From Palsa-504 sp963800415 (lineage in GTDB: Bacteria; Actinomycetota; Actinomycetes; Streptosporangiales; Streptosporangiaceae), in contig CAWDBS010000010.1 of the NCBI GenBank assembly GCA_963800415.1, positions 1-64,000 on the forward strand: DNA of 64,000 nucleotides, given 5' to 3'. Below the pieces are notes generated by a model. That model was not told where the DNA came from, searched no databases, and saw only the letters and a list, made by a program, of their open reading frames with translations. The position numbers and the translations under genes were made by a program. The number at the start of each line of letters is the position of its first letter. Positions within the stretch are counted from its first letter, which is position 1. Below are positions 37,482 to 46,366 of this stretch, one piece after another.

Positions 37482-38293
37482 GCGGCCGCGCGGACGGCTC
37501 TTCGGGGCTGTCCTTCCCCACCTCGCTCGGCACTTCGACGGCCGACCAGATCAGGCTGCTCGGCCAGGACCTGACTGCCGACCTGATGGGCAAGGTCAGC
37601 TTCGGGGAGCTCGCCTTCTGGCTGGTGACGCTGCGGCGGCCGACCCCGTCCGAGACCCGGGTGTTCGAGGCCGTGCTGGTGGCGCTGGCCGACCACGGGT
37701 TCACCCCGACCGCGATCGCCGCGCGGCTGACCTACCTGTCCGCCCCGGATTCGCTGCAGGGGGCGCTGGCCGCCGGGCTGCTCGGCGGCGGGTCCCGGTT
37801 CCTGGGGGTCACCGAGGACTGCGGGCGCTACCTGCACGACGTGCTGGAGAGCCTTGGCAGTGCGCTGCCTTCTGACGACGACGGCTGGGACGCGATCGCG
37901 CTTGAGGCGGTCAGGCAGACCCGGGCGGCCAGCCGCTTCGTGCCGGGGCTCGGGCACCCGGTGCACAAGGTGACCGATCCCCGGACGCCGGTGCTGATCG
38001 AGATCGCCGAGCAGGAGGGGCTGCGCGGCCCGCACCTGCGGCTGTTCGAGGCCATCGGCCGGGTGCACGAGCAGGTGCTCGGCCGCAGGCTCCCGCTCAA
38101 CGGGGCCGGCGTCTGCGGGGCCGCGCTCGCCGACCTCGGCCTGCCCGTCGAGCTGCTCCGCGGCTTCGCTCTGCTGGCCCGGGCGGCCGGGCTGCTCGGG
38201 CAGATCGCCGAGGAGCGCCGCCGCCCGATCGGCACGGACATGTACATGACCGTCGACCGCAACGCCGTCTACGTCGACCCGGATCAGAGCTAA
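37478..38293 (+). CDS. Citrate synthase-like protein (citryl-CoA lyase type)
   Basis: 271 residues, much shorter than citrate synthase (about 370-430), keeping the small/large domain core. Visible blocks: DLTADLMGKVSFGELAFWLV, TEDCGRYLHDVLESL, the active-site stretch FVPGLGHPVHKVTDPRTPVL (with the conserved GxGHPxH), and a C-terminal RRRPIGTDMYMTVDRNAVYV. Short members are annotated as citryl-CoA lyase and cleave 3-hydroxy-3-carboxyacyl-CoA into acetyl-CoA and an oxo acid. A 15-bp tandem duplication (ccggatcagagctaa twice, 38278-38307) spans the stop codon, duplicating it. The overlap with caiB and the dioxygenase genes next door suggest action on a ring-fission product. Confidence 0.8.
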   Translation: MSGRADGSSGLSFPTSLGTSTADQIRLLGQDLTADLMGKVSFGELAFWLVTLRRPTPSETRVFEAVLVALADHGFTPTAIAARLTYLSAPDSLQGALAAGLLGGGSRFLGVTEDCGRYLHDVLESLGSALPSDDDGWDAIALEAVRQTRAASRFVPGLGHPVHKVTDPRTPVLIEIAEQEGLRGPHLRLFEAIGRVHEQVLGRRLPLNGAGVCGAALADLGLPVELLRGFALLARAAGLLGQIAEERRRPIGTDMYMTVDRNAVYVDPDQS

Positions 38294-38318
38294 CCGGATC
38301 AGAGCTAAGGAGCGCCGC

Positions 38319-39182
38319 ATGGCCACCGTCGCCACGGTCATCGCCTCGACGCATCACCCTTTCTTTTACCGTGCCAGCACCTCGACCGGCGCGGACCGGC
38401 CGCCCTTCGCCGACGAATGGGTGGCCAAGATCGAGGGGTTCCGCCAGACCCTCACCGCGGCCGAGCCCGACGTCCTGGTCATGGTGGGCAGCGATCACTT
38501 TCACCAGCTCTGGCTGGACAACATGCCGCAGTTCCTGGTGGGCAAGGCCCCGTTCTTCGACGCGAACTGGCACAACGAGGAACGGGAGTTCGGCCTGCCG
38601 CGGATGCGGCTAGCGGGCGACGAAGACCTAGCCGCCTACCTGCTGCGGGAGGGCCTGGACGCCGGCTTCGACCTGGCTTTCAGCAACGAGCTGCGGATCG
38701 ACCACAGCGTGACCTGCCCGATCATCACCCTGCGGCCGCAGGCCGACCTGCCGGTGGTGCCGGTCTACACCAACATCTTCGCGCCGCCGATGCCCCGCCC
38801 GGAACGGTTCGTCCAGCTGGGCCGGGCCATCCGGCAGATGGTGGAATCCTGGCCGTCGGACAAGCGGGTGGCCATCATCGGCACCGGTCACCTATCCCTG
38901 GAGCTCGGCGGGCCGCGCCAGTTCGGCCCGCACGGCCCCGACCCGGAATTCGACCGCAAGGCGGTGGCCTGGATCGCGAACGGCGACGTCGACGGCTGCC
39001 TGGCCGAAGTCACGCTGGACAGCCTGCACGCCCCGGGCAATGCCACCCACGGGTTCATGGACTTCATGCTGATGATGGGCGCGGCCGGCGACGGCGTGAA
39101 AGCCGACTACGTCGACACCCTGGACCTGTTCCACACCATGGAGGCGTACTTCACCTGGTATCCGGAAGGAGCGCCGTCATGA
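38319..39182 (+). CDS. Class III extradiol ring-cleavage dioxygenase, catalytic LigB-type subunit
   Basis: 287 residues, intact, ATG 38319 after taaggagcg. Fe(II) site: His in ASTHHPFF near residue 13 and His near 58 in VGSDHFHQLW, with the Glu in the later SNELRIDHSV segment; the general-base His is in IGTGHLSLELGG. Such subunits open protocatechuate, gallate or related catechols between C4 and C5, or cleave 2-aminophenol analogues. The sequence alone does not fix the substrate. The LigA-type small subunit lies 107 bases downstream, with a short coupling frame between. Confidence 0.87.
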   Translation: MATVATVIASTHHPFFYRASTSTGADRPPFADEWVAKIEGFRQTLTAAEPDVLVMVGSDHFHQLWLDNMPQFLVGKAPFFDANWHNEEREFGLPRMRLAGDEDLAAYLLREGLDAGFDLAFSNELRIDHSVTCPIITLRPQADLPVVPVYTNIFAPPMPRPERFVQLGRAIRQMVESWPSDKRVAIIGTGHLSLELGGPRQFGPHGPDPEFDRKAVAWIANGDVDGCLAEVTLDSLHAPGNATHGFMDFMLMMGAAGDGVKADYVDTLDLFHTMEAYFTWYPEGAPS

Positions 39183-39292
39183 GCGAGCCAAAGGGCCGCG
39201 GCGCCGTCTGGACTGAGGAGCGACGGAGGAGCGACGAGGGAAGACGGCGCCTTGAAAGCGGCCCGGAGGCGAGCGAAGGACGGAAAGAGTGA
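39179..39292 (+). CDS. 37-residue frame bridging ligB and ligA, probably translational coupling or a repeat
   Basis: ATG 39179 overlaps the ligB stop and the TGA at 39290-39292 overlaps the GTG of the LigA-type gene, so ribosomes could pass straight through. The peptide (MSEPKGRGAVWTEERRRSDE...) is highly charged and its DNA is repetitive (gagcgacggaggagcgacga). It may be no more than an intergenic repeat that happens to be open. Confidence 0.3.
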   Translation: MSEPKGRGAVWTEERRRSDEGRRRLESGPEASEGRKE

Positions 39293-39648
39293 GCAAGTAC
39301 CTGCTCGACAAGTTCCTGTACACGGTGGACCGCGATCCCGGGCTGGTCGAGCGTTACCGCGAGGACCCGGCCGGCACGGTGGAATGGTGGGAGCGGGAGA
39401 TGGCCGGCACCGTGCTCAACTGCACGGCGGCGGAGAAGTCGACCTGGCTCTCGTTCGAGGAGGAGGAGCGCCGCGCCCTGCGCGAGCACGACCACGTGGC
39501 ACTGTTCCAGCTGGGCGCCCACCCGTTCCTGACCCTCACCCTGTTCATCGCCATGTTCGAACGTGACCACGGACCGCTGGAGTACCAGCGGGCCTACGCC
39601 CAGGCGATGGAGCACATCCGCCTCCCCTACCCCGACATCGCGACCTGA
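39289..39648 (+). CDS. LigA-type small subunit of extradiol dioxygenase
   Basis: 119 residues, intact; GTG 39289. All-helical LigA domain: SKYLLDKFLYTVDRDPGLVE, EDPAGTVEWWEREM, LSFEEEERRALREHDHVALF, LGAHPFLTLTLFIAMFE. In protocatechuate 4,5-dioxygenase this subunit covers the active site of LigB and is needed for stability. Here the large subunit precedes the small one, the reverse of the sphingomonad ligAB order. No further ring-cleavage pathway gene (dehydrogenase, hydratase, aldolase) follows within the window. Confidence 0.85.
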   Translation: MSKYLLDKFLYTVDRDPGLVERYREDPAGTVEWWEREMAGTVLNCTAAEKSTWLSFEEEERRALREHDHVALFQLGAHPFLTLTLFIAMFERDHGPLEYQRAYAQAMEHIRLPYPDIAT

Positions 39649-39777
39649 CCGCCCCGGCTCCTGGTTCATATGGATGTGGCAGCGTAATGAAAAGAGTCAT
39701 CACGTTGTCGCGGTCATAGACTCCGGTCCCGCGTGAGAGCTGGGATTTTGCCGCAAATTGCGAGGTTCGGGACAAAC

Positions 39778-39808
39778 GTGCGGCCCCTCCGCGAGGAAGG
39801 GGCCGCAC
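39778..39808 (-). terminator. Terminator hairpin of the secreted-protein gene
   Basis: Perfect 11-bp stem (gtgcggcccct, 39778-39788, with 39798-39808) and a nine-base loop. It lies 15 bases after the minus-strand stop at 39824. Confidence 0.7.
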
Positions 39809-39823
39809 GACGAGCGACGTTGC

Positions 39824-40618
39824 TCACCTACGGACGAGGATGTTGCCGCTCGTGATCTTGTACTGGGCAAGCTTCCCGCCAACGACACCCTGGGCCCAGG
39901 TGTCGGGCTGGTAGCGTCCACCATCATGCACCTTGACGACGACGTGAGTTCCCGCGTACGGGATACCCTTCGGGATTGTGTACTTGAAGGTGGCGTTGTG
40001 GCCCCAGATGAAGGCCGACGTCACCGCGGCCTTGTACCTGAACACCTGCATCGCCGAGCCGGCCGGCATGGTGAACGACAGCTTCAGCCCGTTGCTGTCA
40101 CGCGCGATCCCGGACACGGAGCCGTCGGGCTTAATCCAGCCGTGACCGCTTACCTTGTAGGGCGCGCCGGTGCCGGTGTAGGCGATGGTGAACGACACCG
40201 CGTTCCAGTTGACTGTGCCCTTGATCGTCCATGTGACGGCGCTGTTAGCGGTGTAGGACCCGGTCCCGGAGAACCGCGTCGCATGCGTCGACAGCGGCGT
40301 GACCGTGGCGACCGTCATCTTGTGCTTGTAGATGCTGGAGCCAGCGGCGAAGGTCAGCGTGTTCGCGTTTCCGATGTTCCACACGTGGGTGTGGGGGGCC
40401 GCGACCGTGAAGTTCGCGTAGTCGATCGAGCCGTGGTAACGGCCAGGCCCGGCGAACACGGAGAACGACGCGTACTGGATCGGCGCGGCCAGCGCGACAT
40501 TGCCCGTTGCCTTCGGTACCGGCGTCGGGCGGGCGCTCGCTGCGCCTGCTGTAGCCACGCTGGTGCCGACTACCGCGAGGGCTAGTGCGCTGCTGGCGAG
40601 TATTGACCTGATTCTCAT
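39824..40618 (-). CDS. Secreted beta-rich protein of unknown function
   Basis: 264 residues, intact. ATG 40618 starts a Sec signal peptide (IRSILASSALALAVVGTSVA, cleavage probably after TAGAASA near residue 29). The mature protein is rich in Thr, Gly, Val and aromatic residues in alternating patterns (YASFSVFAGPGRYHGSIDYA, GTVNWNAVSFTIAYTGTGAP, GIPYAGTHVVVKVHDGG), suggesting an all-beta fold; there is no cysteine pair or catalytic signature. The IS701-type element sits 15 bases upstream of the ATG; the ggag ribosome site survives because it lies partly in the target duplication, but the native promoter is now 2.6 kb away. Expression must come from the element or be lost. Confidence 0.75.
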   Translation of the reverse strand: MRIRSILASSALALAVVGTSVATAGAASARPTPVPKATGNVALAAPIQYASFSVFAGPGRYHGSIDYANFTVAAPHTHVWNIGNANTLTFAAGSSIYKHKMTVATVTPLSTHATRFSGTGSYTANSAVTWTIKGTVNWNAVSFTIAYTGTGAPYKVSGHGWIKPDGSVSGIARDSNGLKLSFTMPAGSAMQVFRYKAAVTSAFIWGHNATFKYTIPKGIPYAGTHVVVKVHDGGRYQPDTWAQGVVGGKLAQYKITSGNILVRR

Positions 40619-40636
40619 GGCTGCTCATACTCCTAG

Positions 40637-42139
40637 TACGGCAGCAGCCATTCGGGGTTTGACCTGGGCCTGAGCACCGCTGGGGAAGCGGTTTTGCACG
40701 GTGCAGCCGCCTGTCGATCATGCGTGTGTGAAGACAACAAAACCGAAGGCGGCTGCTGCCGCCAGGATAGGCGCCGCGCTGGGGCGCCGGAAACGCGCTG
40801 AGCTGCTGGAACTGCTGCGGCCGTGCTTCGCGCGGACAGAGCCGTGGCTGCAGGCGGGCAAGTACGCCGCCGCGGTGATGTGCGACCTGCGCAGACGGAA
40901 CGGGTGGACGATCGCCGAGCGTTCGGGGGACCGCACGCCGGACCGGACGCAGCGGCTGCTGAACCGGGCAGTCTGGGACACATGGGCGGCGATGGGGGTG
41001 GTGCGCCGGTTCGCCGTGGCCGGGCTGGATGAGGCCGCGCGCAAGACCGGCCGGCGGCGTGGCCTGGCGGTCGGCGCGATCGACGAAACAGGGCAGGTCA
41101 AGCAGGGCGGGCTGACGGCCGGCGTCAAGCGGCAGTACCTGGGCTGCGTGGGCAAGGTGGCCAACGGGATCAACACCGTGCACCTGTCGTACGTGCGGGA
41201 AGGCGCCGGGCACGCGCTGATCGGCGCGCGGGAATGGATCCCGGCCGCCCATATCGGCGACCCGGTGGCATCGGCGGTGATGGGGCTGCCGGAGGACCTG
41301 GTTTTCCGCACCAAGGGGCAGCTGGCCACCGGCATCCTCGCCGAGGCCGTCGCCGACGGCGTGCGGCTGGACTTCGTGTGCGGCGATGAGGTGTACGGCG
41401 CCTGCACCGAGCTGCGCGAGTACCTGGAAGACCACGACCAGGCCTACGTGCTGCGGGTCCCCTCTAGCTTCCTGCTGACCTTGGCCAGCGGGATCACGCT
41501 GACCTGCAAGCAGGCCGCCGCCCGGCTTCCCGGCCGGCGCGGCTGGGAGGTCCGCTCCGCCGGGACGGGGTCAAGGGCCAGCGCTGGTACGCCTGGGCGT
41601 GGCTGGCCACCGCCTCGGCCCGGCACTACCTGCTGATCCGCCGCCACCTCCAGACCGGTGAGCTGGCCTATCACTACTGCTACCTGCCCGACGGCCAGCC
41701 GGCGTCCCCGGCCCGGCCGGTCCGCGCCGCCGGGCTGCGCTGGCCCTGCGAGGAAGATTTCGAGTTCGGCAAGGACTGTTTCGGGCTCGATGAGTCCCAG
41801 GTCCGCCTGTACACCGCGATCGCCCGGCACACCGTGCTGGTCATGGCCGCCGTGGCCATCTGCGCCGTCACCGCCGCCCTGCTCCGCCGCCGTACCGACA
41901 CGCAGACACCCGCCCCCGTGCACCCGGACCAGCCCCCGCCCGCCGACCCCGGCATGATCCCGCTCACCGTCCCCGAAACCGGACGCCTGCTCGGTCACCC
42001 GCCCCCACCTGGCAGTGCCGGGCACTGGCTGGACTGGCGGCGCCGCCACCAAGCCTGTTCACGCTGGTACCACCAGCGAACACGACTGGCCCGCCGCGTC
42101 GAGATCGCCCTGGTCAGGTAACGAATGGCTGCTGCCGTA
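40637..42139 (+). mobile_element. IS701-family element with 18-bp perfect terminal repeats
   Basis: 1,503 bp bounded by tacggcagcagccattcg at 40637-40654 and its exact complement at 42122-42139. It is flanked left by CTAG (40633-40636) and right by CTA (42140-42142), where the next element intervenes; the lost G follows that element at 43297. CTAG fits the YTAR target duplication known for IS701. It carries a single transposase gene. Confidence 0.85.
40701..42121 (+). CDS. IS701-family DDE transposase, one frameshift
   Basis: About 470 residues. The first frame (GTG 40701, or GTG 40728) gives ARIGAALGRRKRAELLELL, the acidic-motif region GLAVGAIDETGQVKQGGLTA, and the second motif DFVCGDEVYGACTELREYL. 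Near 41570 the frame slips and continues GQRWYAWAWLATASARHYLL, then the third acidic region CEEDFEFGKDCFGLDESQVR and a basic end. The DD(E)-type residues are present. The slip could be a programmed shift in principle, but I see no slippery A-run there; an indel error or inactivation is likelier. Confidence 0.85.
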
Positions 42140-42142
42140 CTA

Positions 42143-43294
42143 ACGATCTTCAATTGTGGAAGTTACCGAAGGGGCGTGAGGTCGAGTCTGGTCTTGGCCA
42201 GGAAGCCGTCGAGCAGGCCCGGCCGGTACTGCATCCGCCGGAGCCGGGTTTTCACCAGCGCGGTCAGCTGGCCGATGTCGTGCTTGACCAGGTTGGCCAG
42301 CGATCGTTTCAGGTTGGACCAGACCGGTTCGACCGGGTTCAGCTCCGGCGCGTACGCCGGCAGCTGGAAGACCGTCAGCCACGTGCGGGCGGCGATCAGC
42401 TCGCGCATCGCGCGGCTGGTGTGGGTGTTCAGGCCGTCCCAGACCAGGACGACCGGGCCGCCGAGCTGCTGGTGCGCGGCGTCCAGGAATCCTGCGTAGT
42501 CCGTCTCGGTGAACCCCTTGCGCTTATCGCCCCGCCGGGCGCGGTGCGTGCGGAAGATCAGCCGGGGCCTGGCGCCGGGCCGGACAGCGATCAGCGCGGC
42601 CAGCGACACCCGCGTGTCATGGCCGCCGGTCACCTTCACTACGGGGGTATGGCCGCGCCGTCCCCAGGTGCGGCCCTTCGGCGGCCTCAGGCCCTGGCCG
42701 GACTCGTCTTCCCAGCAGAGCCAGGCGCCCAGGTCCGCCGCCGTCCTTTTATGACCGGCCAGGTGTCCTCCCGCCACCTGGCGATCTTGCCCTCGTCGCG
42801 CTCCGCGGCCCGGCGGGCCGGGACCTGCACGCTCCACCCGATCCGGTGCAGCAGCACATCCATCCCGGCCAGCGTGTACTCCACCCCGAACCGCCGCCAC
42901 ACCTGCTCCGCGACCCGGGCCAGCGTCCAGCACTGATCGGCGTACCCGCACGCGGCCGGGCCCGCGTCCAGGACCGCCTCCAGCTCGGCGACCTGCGCCG
43001 CGGTGAGCTTGCACCGGGCGCCGCCCGCCCCCTTGGAGGCCAGCGCCTCCCGGCCGCCCGCGGCCAGCGCCCGCCGCCACCGGTTGACCGACATCCGCGA
43101 GACCCGGAACCGCTTCGCTATCTCCTTATCGCTGGCCCCGGCCTCGATCATCTCCGCCGCCGCCAGCCGCACCTTCTCCCGGCGGGCCCGCTCCGCCGCG
43201 TCCAGCCCGCCGCCATCGGGGTACCTCATGCCTCCGGCATAGCTCACCAGGCGCCGGATGGCTAGACCCGGTAACCCCCGCTATTGAAGATCGT
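42143..43294 (-). mobile_element. IS630-family element nested in the target duplication of the IS701-type element
   Basis: 1,152 bp between TA dinucleotides (42141-42142 and 43295-43296). Terminal repeats acgatcttcaat (42143-42154) and its complement (43283-43294) are perfect; after seven unmatched bases a further gttaccg also matches. TA duplication is the IS630/Tc1-mariner hallmark. Removing it restores CTAG after the IS701-type right end. Confidence 0.88.
42163..43247 (-). CDS. IS630-family transposase, one frameshift
   Basis: About 360 residues. The first part (ATG 43247 or 43229) is the helix-turn-helix domain: AEMIEAGASDKEIAKRFRVS, RMSVNRWRRALAAGG, and the Arg-rich linker. The frame slips near 42750 into the catalytic domain: LCWEDESGQGLRPPKGRTW (first Asp), VVLVWDGLNTHTS (second Asp), LPAYAPELNPVEPVW (third acidic residue). 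The catalytic triad is complete. The slip falls between the two domains; some IS630 relatives use frameshifting, but no clear slippery site is seen. Confidence 0.87.
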
Positions 43295-43297
43295 TAG

Positions 43298-43920
43298 GTA
43301 GGTAGATAGTTACCTCGGAGGGTCGGCCTTGGCCGCCGGCCCTCCGCTTCCCGTTAACCCGTGTCCACCTCCTCCCCGCTCAGGACCTCCCGGGTCGACG
43401 TGCTCCTCGTCCGTTGCCGGGACACGTCCTACACCTATAAGGAATTTCTTCTTTTAGTGGACCGCCATATGCCGCGCTAAGGTAGAGGCGAAGGTCGATC
43501 ACCGGTGGACCTTTAGCCACGTCCGCAGTCGCTGAACAAGGGGCAAAAGCCCGCCATCAATGCACTGAAGGCCACCTCTTAAATTCTCCACACGGTCTCC
43601 ACAGGATCTGCATCCGTGCCACAGGCCTTGCCGCAGGCAAAGGCCATTTCCGCTCAGCAATTCTCCAGGGTGACCCGGCAAGGTCGTTTCCGCATGTCAG
43701 CTGGGGTTCTTGGTCGTCGGCATTCGCTGGGCGCTGTCGCAGGCGGGTTCGCGGGGTGAGGCGGGAACCGGCTGGTTTCGGTTACCGCCGATGGAATCCG
43801 GAGCGGGCCATCGCACCTGAGGTCTACGGCAACTCCTTCGACTGGCTCCCACCCACCCAGCCTGACCGTGAAGGCCGGGCAGGCGTGTCGAGCGCCTGCC
43901 CGGCGTGTCATTATGACGGC
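43298..43920. other. Region between the nested IS elements and phosphoglucomutase; no gene seen
   Basis: Before IS insertion this was the upstream region of the secreted-protein gene. It contains a hairpin (cggaggg 43316-43322 with ccctccg 43340-43346). An AT-richer stretch (cacctataaggaatttcttc, about 43431-43450) may hold a promoter on either strand. Open frames up to 43920 lack coding character. Confidence 0.5.
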
Positions 43921-45563
43921 ATGACCGACCCGCGTGCGGGGCAGCCCGCTGCCGCTGAAGATCTCGTGGACGTCGCGAAGCTGGTAACCGCCTACTACGC
44001 GGTGCATCCCGATCCCGGGGATGCCGCGCAGCGAGTGTCGTTCGGCACGTCGGGGCATCGCGGATCCGCGTTCACGGCGACGTTCAACGAGGACCACATC
44101 CTGGCCACCACCCAGGCGATCTGCGAATACCGGACCAGCCAGGGGATCGACGGGCCGCTGTACCTGGGCGCCGACACGCACGCGCTGTCCGAGCCGGCGC
44201 AGGTCAGCGCGCTGGAGGTGCTCGCCGCCAACGAGGTCCGGGTCATGGTCGACGCCCGCGGCGGGTACACGCCCACGCCGGCGGTGTCCCGCGCGATCCT
44301 GGCGCATAACGCTTCTTCGCCGGCCCGTCGCGCCGACGGGATCGTGGTCACCCCCTCGCACAACCCGCCGCCGGACGGCGGCTTCAAGTACAACCCGCCT
44401 GACGGGGGGCAGGCGGCACCGACATCACCCGGCAGATCCAGGACCGGGCGAACGAGCTGCTGGCCGACGGGCTCAAGGGGGTACGCCGGGTCCGTTACGC
44501 CCAGGCGGCCACGGCCGGCACCACCGGGAAGTTCGACTTCCTCGGCAGCTACGTGGCCGGGCTGGGGCAGGTGGTGGACCTGGCCGCGATCAAGGCGGCC
44601 GGGGTGCTCATCGGCGCCGACCCGCTCGGCGGGGCGAGCGTGGCTTACTGGGGCGAGATCGGCGACCGCTACGGGCTCAACCTGACCGTCGTCAATCCGG
44701 CCGTGGACGCCACCTTCCGGTTCATGACGCTGGACTGGGACGGCAAGATCCGGATGGACTGCTCCTCGCCGTCGGCCATGGCCAGTCTGATCAGCCGCCA
44801 GCACGAGTTCGCCATCGCGACCGGGAACGACACCGACGCCGACCGGCATGGCATCGTCACGCCGGACGCCGGGCTGCTCAACCCCAACCACTACCTCGCG
44901 GTCGCCATCGACTACCTGTACCGGCACCGGGACGGCTGGCCGACCACAGCCGCCGTGGGGAAGACGCTGGTCAGCTCCTCGATGATCGACCGGGTGACGG
45001 AGGGCCTGGGCCGCGCGCTGCTCGAGGTCCCGGTCGGCTTCAAGTGGTTCGTGCCCGGGCTGCTGGATGGTTCGGTGGCCTTCGGCGGCGAGGAGAGCGC
45101 CGGGGCGTCGTTCCTGCAGCGCGACGGCTCGGTCTGGACCACGGACAAGGACGGGATCATCCTGGCCCTGCTCGCCTCCGAGATCACCGCGGTAACCGGG
45201 CACTCGCCGTCGGAGCTCTACCGGGACCTGACGTCCCGGTACGGGGACCCGGCCTACGCGCGCATCGACACCGCGGCCAGCCGGGAACAGAAGGAGGCAC
45301 TGGCCAAGCTCTCCCCCTCGCAGGTGGCGGCCGAAGAACTGGCCGGCGAGAAGATCATCGCGGCGCTGACCACCGCGCCGGGTAACGGCGCCCCGATCGG
45401 CGGCCTCAAGGTGGTCACCGCGTCCGGCTGGTTCGCCGCCCGCCCATCCGGCACCGAAGACGTCTACAAGCTGTACGCCGAATCCTTCCGCGGCCCCGGG
45501 CACCTGGCCGCCATCCAGGACCAGGCGCGCGAGATCATCGCCGCCGCAATCGGCGTCTCCTAG
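43921..45563 (+). CDS. pgm: Phosphoglucomutase (alpha-D-glucose phosphate-specific), one frameshift
   Basis: Interconverts glucose 1- and 6-phosphate, about 547 residues. ATG 43921. Phosphoserine Ser146 lies in VVTPSHNPPPDGGFKYNPPD, the same number as in E. coli Pgm. The magnesium loop is TGNDTDADRHG, the sugar-binding loop GGEESAGASFL, and the phosphate-binding end ASGWFAARPSGTEDVYKLYA. The frame slips near 44405 inside a G run (gacggggggcag), an obvious homopolymer error; nothing conserved is lost. It supplies glucose 1-phosphate for glycogen, trehalose or cell-wall precursors. It starts 623 bases after the nested IS elements and is monocistronic. Confidence 0.9.
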
Positions 45564-46366
45564 CATCCGATGCATGGGGAGCGGGCTCTCCACACCAATT
45601 ACATATGGCCTCCATCTGGGTGCCACGGCAGCGGGTTGGGCTGGGTCAGTGGATCTTGCCGGGCGGGACGAGCTCGTGGTGCGGCGCGCCGGGGCGGGGC
45701 TGGTATGCGGACCGGCCCCCGACACGCCCCTGGCGGCCGGACTGAGCAGACGGTCACCCTGCCTGACGAGCTTGCCGCGGTACCGGCGGACGAGGACACT
45801 TCGCCCTGCGGTGTCCGCTGTGCTTCGTTCCCGTACCCGGCCGAGGACGGGCTGGTCAGCGGCCCGCCGGCCGGAGTGGGAGTGGGCGGAGACGAGCACA
45901 GCGATTCGCGGTACCGCGGCACCGCCCGGCAATTGACCACGCGCACCAGCGCGACCTGGATGTCGAGGCCGCCCTGCTGAGCGTGATAGCGGCAGGAAAG
46001 ACGCTACGGCCGGAGCGCGCCCGGCGGCAGTAGGCTGCCACCCATCTTCCGCTGCGGAATATCCCCTGCCCGGCGCCGCCAGCGCGGCGGCCAGGGCGAT
46101 CACGGCGGCGGCCAGCAGGGCCCAGCCGCAGAACGCCAGGACCGCGAGCACCGCCAGCACCGCGAAGGCGGCCGCGGCCCGGGTCCGCCCGGACAGGATG
46201 CGCGCCGCGGCTGCGGTGCAGCTTACGTATGGGACCTTCGGCGCGTTCCAACGCCGCCATATAGTCACATGACACCGCGTTGTTCACACCTTATACGCGC
46301 GTACCTGGGGCGAAGTAGCGTCGGAGGGGTTGCCTGCGCAGCGCTGTACCCAGGAGGACATGGACA
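45564..46366. other. 800-base stretch without a confident gene
   Basis: Plus strand 45740-46032 has scraps in different frames (QTVTLPDELAAV; AHQRDLDVEAALLSVIAAGK), which may be a decayed small gene. On the minus strand a frame from ATG 46268 reads AAARILSGRTRAAAAFAVLA then CGWALLAAAVIALAAALAAP, a possible two-segment membrane peptide, but its end is undefined because the frame stays open. The PHA synthase promoter must lie at the right end; cccaggagg precedes its ATG. Confidence 0.4.

Noticed and set aside
43995..46268. 757-codon minus-strand open frame
   Set aside because: Mostly antisense to phosphoglucomutase; only its first 70 residues could be a membrane peptide, noted separately at low confidence.
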